Positions 1 to 11,200 of a stretch of DNA of 64,000 bases are shown piece by piece (within the stretch, counting starts at the first letter, position 1; each line of letters begins with the position of its first letter). This stretch comes from Brasenia schreberi. Its lineage: Eukaryota; Streptophyta; Magnoliopsida; Nymphaeales; Cabombaceae. The notes beneath the pieces were generated by a model, which was not told the DNA's origin, ran no database searches, and saw only the letters and a list, made by a program, of their open reading frames with translations. Both the position numbers and the translations under genes were made by a program. The DNA lies in NCBI GenBank assembly GCA_036023115.1, contig JAYKKT010000076.1, positions 5,828,001 through 5,892,000 on the forward strand, read 5' to 3'.

Positions 1-1409
1 TAATATTCCTATAGAAGTTTGGAAAATACTAGGAGAAATAGGAATCACTTGGCTCACAAGACTATTTAATGAAATATGAAAAAACCAAAAGATGCCCGAG
101 GAATGGAGAGCAAGTACACTTATACCCACATATAAGAACAAGGGAGACATTCAAAATTGTGCGAATTATCGAGGTATCAAGTTAATGAGTCATACTATGA
201 AATTATGGGAAAGAATTATCGAACGTAGGTTAAGACAAGTATCAAGTACAACAGAGAACCAATTTGGGTTCATGCCAGGCAAATCTACTATTGAAGCGAT
301 TCACCTTTTGAGATGTCTTGTGCAACATTTTAGAACAAATAAGAAATACCTTCACATGATATTTATTGATATAGAAAAAGCTTATGATCGGGTACCGAGG
401 GAGGTTCTTTGGAGAACTTTAGAAAAAAGAGGTATCCCATTGACATATATTAACCTTATAAGAGGCATGTATGATAGTGCAAAAACATGTGTGAGGACTC
501 CTGAAGGAACGACAAACTTCTTTGAAATTAATATTGGGTTACATCAAGGATCAAGTTTAAGTCCATACTTATTTATAATGGTGATGGATGAGTTAACAAA
601 ACATATTCAAGATGAAGTACCTTGGTGTATGTTATTTGCAGATGACATTGCATTAGTGGAGGAGTCTAAGGAAAAGGTTAATAGAAATTTGGAACTATGG
701 AGAGAAACATTAGAAAGCAAAGGCCTCCGACTTAGTAGAACAAAGACATAATATATGGAATGTAAGTTTGATCATTTGGTTACCTCAAAGGACATAAAAA
801 TTAAAATTGGCACATATTGCATCCCCCAAAAGGAAAGTTTTAAATACCCAAGGTCAATTTTTCAGAGTGATGGAAGAATTGATGGAGATGTTATGCATAG
901 AATTAATGCGTGTTGGTCAGAATCGAGAGGAGCATCATGTATTCATTATGATAAGAAGATACCATTAAAGTTAAAAGGTAAATATTATAGAGCAACAATT
1001 AGGCCTGCCATGTTTTATGGTTATGAGTGTTGGGCAGTTAATCAACAACATGTACAAAAGATGTCTGTGACAGAAATGAAGATGTTGAGATGGATGAGTG
1101 GTCATATAAGAAAAGACCGTATACATAATGAGGTTATTAGAAACAAATTAGAAGTAGCACCAATAGAGGATAAAATGAGATAATATCATTTAAGATGGTT
1201 TGGACATATAGAAATAAGATCAAAAGAATAACGTGTAAGAAGGTTAGAAAAACTAAATTTGGAAAGTATTAAAAGAGGTAGAGGACGACCACAAAAGTGT
1301 TGGAAAGAAACAATAAAGAATGATCTAGTTTATTGAATATGAGGAAACAAAGGATCCATGTAGCCGACCTCATCTACTATGGGAAAAGGCTTAGTTGTTG
1401 TTGTTGTTG
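1..1409 (+). mobile_element. RTE-clade LINE copy A, left part outside the window
   Basis: Continues from beyond the left edge. From base 1 it matches the full copy at 12139-15366 (base 1 corresponds to about 13930). It encodes the reverse-transcriptase (RT) half: AYDRVP (motif A), GLHQGSSLSPYLF (motif B) and FADD (motif C) are readable. It ends in the family's terminal AAAAGGCTTAG followed by a (TTG)n tail at 1394-1409. It is dead: a TGA replaces a Trp codon at about 77-79, TAA stops lie at 749-751 and about 1181-1183, and about 38 bp are missing near 1335 compared with copy D. The TGA at the Trp codon is shared with copy D. Confidence 0.93.
92..1183 (+). pseudogene. RTE reverse transcriptase, broken (copy A)
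   Basis: In-frame RT reading in two pieces, 92-751 and 755-1183, separated by one TAA that replaces a GAA codon (compare 14681-14690 in copy D). Visible motifs are YRGIKL (palm entry), AYDRVP with the first catalytic Asp, QGSSLSPYLF, and FADD with the catalytic Asp pair. After these comes the C-terminal region with [17 protein letters not shown] and TRKD-like motifs that is usual downstream of RT in plant RTE proteins. In life the protein would copy the element's RNA at a nicked target. The first piece opens on an internal Met, so the start is not biological. Confidence 0.85.
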
Positions 1410-1749
1410 ATTGATGACTTTTGTTCTTCTTGGTGCACTCCAACTAAAAAGGAGCTCTCCTCAATCCATAGCTACCAGGTAGGTTATGGTTGATTGGGTA
1501 CGAATCCAAGTAGGATGCGGTTTAAAGCTGGCTTGGGTACGAGGTCAAGCCTCTAGGAATAAGGTTATGGGTTGTTAAGGTGTCATTGACAACCTGACTG
1601 TGTCTATGATTAAAGTGAGTTTGTAAAGGATAATAGGGTAGCTTAAGTAAGGTTTGGTGTGGGAAGCTAGATCACTCTATAGGTCTCTAATGGCGTACGA
1701 ACGGTTTAGGTTGCTCGGTTATTATCTCTCTAGATAAAAAAAGATAATT
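1410..1749. other. Unassigned stretch between RTE copy A and the copia relic
   Basis: Moderate G+C, no open frame of note and no motif I recognise. It may be older retroelement sequence. It is bounded by the (TTG)n tail of copy A on the left and by copia RNase H codons on the right. Confidence 0.4.
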
Positions 1750-1890
1750 AAATACCACTATGTTCATTATATGCTTAAGAAGAATGAAATATTTATATCT
1801 TATATGTTGATTGACCCCTTAACTAAAGGTATTTTTAAAGATCTTTTTATAAAGCATACTATACATATGGGTTTGAGATATATATAGACT
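1750..1890 (+). pseudogene. Ty1/copia RNase H C-terminus, relic
   Basis: The plus strand reads YHYVHYMLKKNEIFISYML, then DPLTKGIFKDLF and MGLRYI. This is the conserved end of Ty1/copia pol (in the family: a KYHF-like motif, then DPLTKGL, then MGL before the stop). The same words occur on the minus strand at 63210-63310 in the second copia element, so the two are probably one family. Everything upstream in pol is missing. Confidence 0.8.
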
Positions 1891-2530
1891 TTTGGTTAGT
1901 TATATAAAAAATTTGTATTAATTACGAAAAACTATATCACTTTGTTTAAGTTACATTATACTTGTAGTTGGAAATGGTACAACTTGGTAAATCCCCTAAA
2001 TAGTGGGAGGTAAATCAATGTATCATATTATGGCTCAAGTGCCCATGTGGGAGATGTAACTTATTGTTGATCACTTTCAACCTCAATAATCGCAGGAAGA
2101 AGGGCCTTCTTCCCTACCCTATCTAGTTGTAAGTATATTGTAACTTAAACAAAGTTACATGAAATATAGAAAGAAGGTCCCTCTTCTCGGATTTTATGAA
2201 ATAATATTTTCAAAAGAAAAGATAAATGTTTACAAAAGAAAATCGTTTCACTTTATTAAAAGGTCGTAAAAATCTTCTAGAGTGAATCATGACTTTAATA
2301 GAAATACCAAATAAGAAACAAATAAAGAAGAAAGCCAACTATATAAGCATACATGAGTTTGTTTATAAAATATACAACTTCCTTGCTTTTATAAACCCTC
2401 TACAAGTAACTATCTAAATCCTCTTCTTCTTCCTCTCTTCTTTTTCTTTGAGTTCGGTTCTTCTCTTCCATGCTGCATTTAGTTACCAAAGGTACATCGC
2501 AACTCAACACGTCCACCAATGGTAAGAAGC
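1891..2530 (+). mobile_element. Ty1/copia 3' untranslated region, polypurine tract and 3' LTR
   Basis: After the pol end comes a non-coding stretch containing TAGTGGGAGGTAAA and then the polypurine tract GTGGGAGA at 2047-2054, followed by an LTR start TGTAAC at 2055. The same order (AGTGGGAGG, about 50 bp, AGTGGGAGA, TGTAAG) occurs in the copia element at the right edge. TATA-like sequences lie near 2340-2380, followed by a CT-rich leader at about 2405-2470. The right end of the LTR is not certain; I place it near 2530. Confidence 0.65.
1939..2155. repeat. Inverted repeat, about 28-bp arms, spanning copia 3' UTR and LTR
   Basis: 1939-1967 (ACTTTGTTTAAGTTACA...) is nearly the reverse complement of 2125-2154 (...TGTAACTTAAACAAAGT), with a loop of about 160 bp. 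The copia polypurine tract and LTR start lie in the loop. It may be chance, an RNA fold, or a tiny foldback insertion. Confidence 0.6.
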
Positions 2531-2557
2531 GTGAGATGTTATAGAGTAATGATAATG

Positions 2558-3708
2558 TATTTTACTTTATATAATTTAAATGACATAAGTTTCAAAAGCT
2601 CATCACTTTAGTACATTGTCATTAACACTATTAACAAGGGGCTTGGCGTGGTTGATGGAGATGTTAACGTATTACAACTACTAATGTGGAAATAATGTGA
2701 TGTATATATGTAATGTTAGTATTGATGTGATGTTGATTGAGTATTGATGTAGCGGTGATGTTAATATGGTACGGAATCTTGAGTTTGGTACCTTAATATC
2801 ATAAGAAATTCACTTTAGTACTTTGTTGTGCCTATCAAATCTATTTTCAGTATGAAATTATTAATATGTAAACAAAAGTATAATTTTTTACAAATAACTT
2901 AATATTTCATATATAAATTAAGTTTATTAATTCAATTATAATTAAGAAAACTTCACAAAATGTTTAAAACATATATTTAAAATTAATTTTGTGATAATAC
3001 TACTACTTTAAATATTATTATTATTAATTGATATTAATAACTTTAATTAAACAATATTATTTATTAATTAAAATCTTAATTTACCTTAATGACTTATTTT
3101 TATATAATCATTTTTAAATGAATTAATTTTAAATATATTAGTATAAATTAATTTAACATATCATTTTTCATGCTTTCTAACTTTGGTTGGTTTATTGCTA
3201 AACTAATGCTATTAATATTCAAATTAACAATTAAATGTTAAGTAGAATTAAATTTATTTAGTAATTTGTATCTAAAGTATTGTTATTATTACAAATTAAT
3301 TTTAAATGTATCTTTCAAATATTTTAATAAAGTTTTCTTTATTATAATGTGTATTAATAAACTTAATTTAAATATTAAATATTAATTCACTTCTAATATT
3401 TACTATTTTATCAAAATATTAATTTATATTAAAAAATTTGTACTAAGTTACTGGAAGATACTAACATGATTTTTATGATACTATAGCGTATTAAATTGAA
3501 GATTTATTATCAAACGACATGAGCGTTACATGAGCATTGTCAATGCTATGTTAGCACTAACATCATATATATGTACTACATTGGTACCACATCATTTTCA
3601 TGTTAGCACTCTCTATCAACCACGTCAGACCCTATGTTAACAATATTAATAATAATATACTAAAGTGATGATTTTTGAAATTTAAGTAAATTATAAAAAG
3701 TGAAATAT
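2558..3708. mobile_element. Foldback (MULE-like) non-autonomous DNA transposon, about 1.15 kb
   Basis: Two long inverted arms flank a very AT-rich core. The left arm is about 2558-2840 and the right arm about 3455-3708. Matching words, read inward from each end, are ACTTTATATAATTTAA/ACTTTTTATAATTTAC, ATCACTTTAGTA (exact), GTTAACA, and GGCGTGGTTGATGG/TGACGTGGTTGATAG. Arms of about 250-280 bp without a transposase fit a MULE-type or foldback element. I could not fix a 9-bp target duplication. Confidence 0.7.
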
Positions 3709-4540
3709 AAGATACTAAAGTAGATTTTTGATAAATCATTGGATACAAATATGAAGTTTTTTCTTTTAGCATTGTAAATATTATATATGTCTCAAGCATG
3801 GGTGAATAATGACTCCATCATCCTGAGAGTCAATAAATGTAGCATTCAATGCACTACAATCAAATAAAGTAAATTTGTTATATATATATATATATAATCT
3901 ACACCACCATGATCAATGACTTTAACTAACATGTTTATTCTTGTTTCATCGTTTGGCATTCTACAAAATATATTAAGACAAATAATAAAATAAAACATAA
4001 GAGTGGAGAAGCATGAGAGAGATGCAGAACTCTTCTTAAGAAGGAGACACGGATTGCATCTCCTCTCCACTTGTGACTCCCTTTAACAGGAGAGAGAGTG
4101 AGAGAGAGATGAAAGGAAGAATGAAGAAAGAGTGAGAAAGGTAGTTTAAGGATAACTAGGTGTAAAGGGTTTGTGAATAGTAAAAAGGGACGTGACAATG
4201 GCAATCCCCATTTGTGTGTGGTTTTCTCTACTAACCATCCTGACTTCATACTCTTGAGTATATATATATAAAATATGTGAGAGAGAATATATAAATTAAA
4301 AAGCCATTCCTACCTACCCCATAGGAAAAAGAGAACTCAAACTCTATCGGGTCAAGGCTATTTATTAGGTATACTCGTCTCTGATCCGCCTCATTGATCC
4401 CTAGTGGGAATTGCCCTCGGTCAGAGAGAGAGAGAGAATCATTGTTAGTTAAACCAAGGTAATGGTTGGATGAAATTTCGCGGGAAATGCCACGGTAAAC
4501 CGAAAAAACGGAAAAGTAAGCTAAATTTCCCAAAATTTAA
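3709..4540. other. Upstream region of the SRF gene with a hairpin-rich repeat block
   Basis: No gene. 3885-3897 is a short (TA)n. 3945-4200 resembles 59955-60300 (shared words CATCGTTTGGCATTCTACA and CATCGTTTGACATTCTGCA). It contains GAGATGCAGAAC, AAGGAGACACGG and TTGCATCTCC, members of the GAGATGCA/GTCTC hairpin family also seen at 33405-33590, 38650-38690, 40749-40870 and 48940-49120. 4421-4435 is a short GA run. Confidence 0.5.
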
Positions 4541-4545
4541 ATGTG

Positions 4546-4553
4546 TATAAAGG
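4546..4553 (+). promoter_or_regulatory. TATA box of the SRF gene
   Basis: TATAAAGG lies about 30 bp before a pyrimidine-rich stretch in which transcription would start (about 4575-4580). A 5' leader exon follows, to 4780. It is the best TATA box upstream of the first SRF coding exon and on the right strand. Confidence 0.6.
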
Positions 4554-4574
4554 CCGCCCATCGTGCTAGTTCTC

Positions 4575-5252
4575 TCCCTTTAAATTTTCTACGTCTCTTG
4601 CGCTTTTCCTCAAAAAGGTTGCACTGCCTTTCTGTGCGTTCGTTCTCTTTTCCAATTTTCCTTCTCTCTGAAGGAACCTTTCTTTCTCGCGGAAATCCGT
4701 TCCGAAATCTTGCATTCCCACCTTGTTTCCTCCAACTCATAGAGTTTTAGCTCAGTGTAGCCTCCAGTGGAGTTCCAGAGGTAGATGTTATTGTTTTGTC
4801 GTATGTCTCGTTTCGGGACGAAGGTTTACATAAACAACAGTGGCTTCATCACGTCCCGGTGTCATGGTTGTCTTTGAGTTTGTAAGAATGGACGCCGGTC
4901 CGTTTCCAAAAAGTTCTCGTTGGCTGTTTTTCAAATTTAGTAGTACTTTTGCCATTTTTGATAGAGGATACGCTTGATTTGGAGGATTCTTGAGGTTTCT
5001 TTTGTCTGAACCTCGTGCGCAAAGAATTTTCTGTTTAGTTGCTGTTATGTTTGAAATTTTTGTTATTCTTGGTGAAGAACACGTATTAATGAATTACCGT
5101 ATGGGCGAACCCTAGGGCTGTAGAGAATCTTGATTTAGTTCTTTAATTTCTTTGTCACTGTTGTGTCTGCTTGTATTTTGAGGGTATGTCCTTATCCTTG
5201 ATTTTTTACTCGTTGAGGCTTTTGATTTCAGAAATACAAGTCTTACTTGACA
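4575..5252 (+). other. SRF 5' leader with a probable leader intron
   Basis: The leader exon is inferred from the TATA box to 4780. CAGAG/GTAGAT at 4780/4781 is a fair donor and TTGATTTCAG at 5222-5231 a good acceptor, so a leader intron of about 450 bp is likely. The second leader part is 5232-5252, just before the ATG. No other long open frame explains this region. Confidence 0.45.
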
Positions 5253-8200
5253 ATGGTGTCTTTGCGGATGAAGAATATTCACTTTCAAGTGTTCTGGATA
5301 GTGTCTGTGATATCGACATGTTCTTTGCAGCTTCGGTATTCAAGTGGCGCTACTGATCTCCAAGATGGTGAGCTTATCGTTATTAGCCGTTAAGTTGATG
5401 TGCTGAGTACTTGCATCTTATCAATAGAAAGAAAATCCTGTGGAACATTCAATATAAATCTCTTTGGGAACAATTGAATCTTTTCAAAAGAAAATATGTT
5501 GTTCAACTTTAACCATTTAATTTGTCAGGCCCTGTTTTGCTGTGTTAAGATTTTTACCTTGCTGAAAGCTGACATGTTTCCTTTCATGTATTCTTGATCA
5601 GTTTATGCCATAAATAGCTTGTACTCTGCACTAGGCTTTCCTCCTCTTCCTGGATGGGTTGTTGTTGGGGGAGACCCTTGTGGTGAAAATTGGCAAGGCG
5701 TGCTATGTGTTGGTCCCAATATGACTGCAATGTATGTGTGGTGGTTTAGATGCTTTGTATTATTCTTCCAAATTTGCTTATTGGGTACATCTGCATTCTC
5801 CTATAACTTAAATAGTTTCTCTTACATAGTGTTCTTAATGCTACGGATTTGGGAGGGCAGCTTAGTGATGCATTGGGGAATTTTACAACTTTAATAACAA
5901 TGTAAGCATCCTAGAGTTGGTCTTGTGTTGTTGTTTTTTGCAGACCTGAATCTTGTACGTACAATCTTGTTTTCCGTCCTTTTTAATGGTTATGATCGTA
6001 TTATATTGTACGATGCAGGGACCTAAGCAATAACCATATCACTGGAAGCATTCCAGAGAATCTGCCTCCTCATTTGCAGCGTCTGTATGATAATTACTCT
6101 GAATTAGTCTTAGAGTTTATGGTTCTGAACAACTTGATTATCAATATCACTTGAATTTTATGTTCCTGACGTTTGAATTTTTCTTTTGTAGCTTCCTTTC
6201 TGGAAATCAGTTTACTGGAAGCATTCCTTCTACTTTAGGAGATCTTGGTCTTCTCACAGACATGTATATAAACATCTGTATCTCCTTTAATAGTCAGGCC
6301 TGTTTTTGAATTTAGTAGTTTGTTTGAAATTGGTTATTATCTCTTTACTAGGTCACTCAACAACAATCACCTAACCGGGAGCATACCTGATGTCTTCCAG
6401 ACCCTTGTTGGTCTGATAAACATGTGAGTTGTTCTATCGTCTTAGCACAATGCACACTTTTATATTGCATGGTTAAATTATGGCATACCATAATCATTGC
6501 GGGACTTTATTGTAGTCTATCCCAATGTTATAGATATCGTACAATATCATACTGGATGAAACCTCAAAGAAGAAAAGAGTGCATAGAACTATTTGGACTA
6601 AATGATGGAACCTCAAAAGTGAGAAAGAAGATATTTTTAAATAGAAAGTTCTTCAAGGAGATTCTTAGAATTTTGTAGGTACACCTTCTGATATGTGGAA
6701 CAATATGGCTATGCATATTAGAAAAGTGGCAAAAGATGTGTTAGGTAAATCTAAGGGAGGCGTATCGGTATAAAAGGAAGCTTAGTGGGTAGAGTGAAGC
6801 GGTGTAAGATAAAATTAAGGTAAAGTGGACATGCTATAAATTTCATTATACCAAGAAGATTAGTAAAACTTAAGAGGCTTATAAAAAAGCAAAGTGAAGA
6901 AAAGGTCATTAGTGAAGCAAAAACCAAAATTTGGGATGATTTATATAAAAAAACTTAACTTAAAAGGAGGTAAAGAGATATTTTTAAGATAGCTAAAGCT
7001 AGAGATAAAAAACTAAGGGTCTTACTTTTGTTACATACATCAAAGATAAGTAAGAAGATTCTAGTGGCAAACGATGATATAAAAATAGATGACAATTTTT
7101 TTTTATAAGCTTTTTAATGAAAATACTGACATTAGTATTAGCTTAGAAGAGTTAACGAAATTAGAAAAGTATATAAATTATAATTTATATGAAGGTATTT
7201 TAAAAAAATAGAGTCAAAGAGGCTTTTAAACATATGAAGATTGATAAATCTATAGGACCAAACAATATTACTATAGAAGTATGAAAAATCCTAGGAGAGA
7301 AGGGGATCACTTGACTCTGAAGTTTATTTAATGAAATATAAAGAAACCAAAAGATGCTTGAAGAATGGAGAGCAAATACACTTATACACATATACAAGAA
7401 CAAGAGAGATTCAAAATTGTGTGAATTATTGAGGTATCAAGTTGATTCATACTATGAAATTATGGGAAATAATTATTGAATGTAGGCTAAAACAAGTATC
7501 GAGTACAATACAAAACCAATTTAGATTCATGTAAGGCATATCTACTATTGAAGCGATTCACCTATTCAAATGTCTTATAGAACATTTTAGAGCAAAAAGA
7601 TGAACTTTCACATTGCATCCCTTACGAGGGAAGGGTCTGTTTTTTAGGGTGATGAAAAATTGATGAAGATTTTACACAGAATTAATTCAGGATGGTTAAA
7701 ATGGAGAGGTACTTTAGATATTTTATGGGACAAGAAGACACCATTAAAGTTGAAAGTTAAATATTATAGAGCTACCATTAGAGCTACTACATTTTATGGT
7801 TCTTAACAGTGTTGTCTGACGTGTATCGTATCGTGTATCGCTGGGCTCCACGATACGGGTGTATCGTATCGTACTTTAATATTAAAATAATGTAAAAATT
7901 AATTAAAAATCAATAAAAATTAGTAAAAATTAAAAAAAAATCAAGAAAAATCTGATAATTGCTTTAAATTCATATAATGTAAGTTTAGTACAGATTGAGC
8001 ATTCAACATTGAACAATTGCATCCAAATTTACATATTTTGAATCCAAAAAATAAAATACAGACACAGTTTACACTATAGTACAGTTACATACAATATTAC
8101 ATTTTACAAATTGTAATCAGGATCATCAACTAAATAATCTTCATCTTCTCCTTGTTGCAGATCCTCCTCATCATCATCAGCTACGTCCACACCTTCTTCA

Positions 8201-11200
8201 AAATCAAATTCTTCATCTCCATAATGTTGTCTTCCATAAATCAATCTTCTAATATATCAAAATTATCCAAACTTATTGGATCGAACTGACCTTCTTCTCT
8301 ATTTACTTTTTTTAATTGCCTATAACACAAACAATGATAAACAATTAGTAAGTAATATTAACAATTGAAAACTGAAGTTAAACAATATTGAATTGAAAAT
8401 TTGAAAGTAATAGTAATACTACATTACCTTTCACGAAGGCACATATTACAACAAATATAAACCAAATCATTAAGCCTTTTGTGTTCCAACCTGTTGCACT
8501 TTTTTGTATGGATGTGTTAAAAAACACACCAATTTCTTTCATAACCTGTTGCACTACAGGTTTGGCTTAAGATTCTGACTGCAAAATCTCTAAGGTTTGG
8601 ATGCTTTGTTAAGCATAGAACAATGAGTCAATGAAGACGTGAAAGATAAGATACTAAAAAAAAGTTTCAACTTCGGCTCGCATGTTACAAAAAGTTCTAG
8701 CTTGAATTTACGCTAAAGCATTTCAAGAAGCCACGATGAAAGTTGCCTGACCTTAATACCTACCTGCCTTAATCCGTGCCAACAAGGAAGGGCAAGAAAG
8801 TTCATCGGCAGCTACTAAAAGCCTATTTGTCTCGAAAGAGTAAAAAAGAGGGTGCCCCGCCTTCACCGATTAGTTGGCTAAGCCTTTATTAGTGAAGAAG
8901 TGGACCGGGGGCCTAAGGGAGTGGGGCGGTCCTTTCCAAACATGTTCCACCAAACATCTGTAAAAAAATACAAACATTAGAGACATAATAATCCACAGTA
9001 ACGTAAGATTCAACTTAAATATGAAAATAAACAATTTACCTGGACGCATCGTAGTGCGATTGCGAATTGCAACAGGCAAACCCATCAAGTGAAGAGCATT
9101 ATCATATATCTCCATCTCTCGATGTATCGCATCTGCTATGCTCTCACCAGGGACTAATCTTTCAATATAATTAATGATTCCTCGATTAACCTCATCGTCC
9201 CTTTTGAAGGTTCCTGAGTACCTGAATGATGAGTTTAGATAATATGCTGCTGCATGAATAGGCTGATGCAATTGTTTATTCCATCTACTATCAATTATTT
9301 TCCACACGGGCACATAATCTCTCTTTTTTCCATTAAAATTATTTATGATGGCTTCTTTTGCCCTATCCATGGCTTCATAAAGGTAGCCCATAGATGGTTT
9401 CTCCTCGCTATCAGCCAATCTCAAAACTTTCACTAAAGGACAAGTAATTTTCAATAATCTGACACATGCATTCCAAAATGAACTTATAAAAACTGTTTCT
9501 GTAATCTCATTCAACTTTCTATTTCTTCTGTTTTGAGGCAACTCTGCAAATTGTTGCCACTCATCTGAGGAGAACATTCTTTTCAAAGCTTGCTTCTGTC
9601 TCATAATACTATGTACAAATAAGAAGTTTATTGCGAACCGAGTTACAACTATCCGAAGAAGCTCTGCACCTTCTGTATATCTCCTCATCATACACAAAAC
9701 AAAGGCATGGTTGTAAATGAATTTTGTAATATCTTGGCAACACTCAGTTGCTGCCTTTATTTCATCCATCTCACCAATGTCCTCGAGGATGAGATCTAAA
9801 CAATGGGTTGCACATGGTGTCCAATAGAAAGTCCCATAAATATCAGCTAACTCCTTCCCAGCTGCTTTGTAGTTAGCTGCATTATCTGTAATCAATTGGA
9901 TCATATTCTGTAGCCCAACCTCCTGTATAATCTTATCAAATTATTCTCGTAGGATCTCTGCAGTGTGCCTCTCCTCTGACATGTCTAGAGATCTAAAAAA
10001 CATGAGTCCTTTAGGACAATATATAAGAAAGTTTAGCAATGTCCTTCCTCGCCTATCGGTCCATCCATATGCCATAATAGTGCATCATGTTTCCTTCCAC
10101 GACTGTCTCAAAGTCGAAAAATATTGCTGCACTTCAATTACGGTCTGATATAATATCTTCCCTCTCAACTTCTGATAAGAGGGCATCTTATATCCTAGAC
10201 CAATGTTTGCAATTGCATCTGTCATTGCTTGAAAATGAAAACTGTTTTCTGCATTAAATGGAATGCATGCATCATAAAACCATCTTTCCATTGCAAGGTT
10301 TGCCTGATCATGCAGTTGTTCTAAAGCCATAGCAGCACGAATTTCTGGTTGAGCACTAGGTGTAGTGGAAGGAGGAAAGAACGAATGTATGCTAGAAGAA
10401 GAAGCTCTTCCTCTACTCCTTCCTGAACTTCTTCTTCTGCCACCTCCAAAGTCTTTAGCTGCAACCCTCTTTCCTCTAGTAGGTGCTCGTGAACTACTAC
10501 TACCAATCTCTGTTCTAGCATCTCAAGGCAAACTATCAGTGAATCCATCATCAGGTTCTTCATATATCTGAAAATCATCATTTTGTTGTCTCCGTTCTTG
10601 TATATTCTCAATCATCTGCAGGCATTGCCATTTAATACCTTCTGGCAAACTTCTAACTCTGCCTATGCATGGAGCAACTTCTTTCTTGGTTCCTATTAGG
10701 TGGTGTTTCAACCTTGAAATTCCACCACTAACCACCTTTTCACAAAATAAGCATCTAATTTTTAACCTTGAACCCTCAACTGGTATACCCCACTGCCATG
10801 CCGGATCATCAGACTTTGAATGAGAGTCTCTACCACCCCTTCCTGCCATCTCGATGAAGTATTTTAATTCAAAAAAAAAACCTGAAAATAAAAGCACTTC
10901 GTAAATCCCCCAATCTTCAAATAACACTCAAATCGAGTGTCTCCCACTTCATGAATGCAATAAAAATCGTATACACACACTTAATAACTTCATATTTTGT
11001 CATTAAAAAAAAATGAAATAACATAAAAAAACAACAAATATAAAGGAAAAAAATGGAAAAAACATTAAAAATATACCAAAATTCGAGTTTGGAGGCTTGC
11101 ACGGAAACCGTAGGGCACGAATTTGGAGCTTTGAACACTAAGGAGGCGAAAATCAGCTCTTAGGGAGCTTGAGGAACCCAAGAGGAGAGAGGAAACCCGC

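Noticed and set aside
4537..4740. Open stretch of 67 codons on the minus strand over the SRF leader
   Set aside because: It is antisense to the leader, basic and Arg-rich by composition, with no motif. It is a shadow of CT-rich leader sequence.
5171..5356. Open stretch starting at 5171 on the plus strand as the first SRF exon
   Set aside because: It is in another frame from the one that joins exon 2 in phase. The frame from 5253 gives a signal peptide and [12 protein letters not shown] across the junction.
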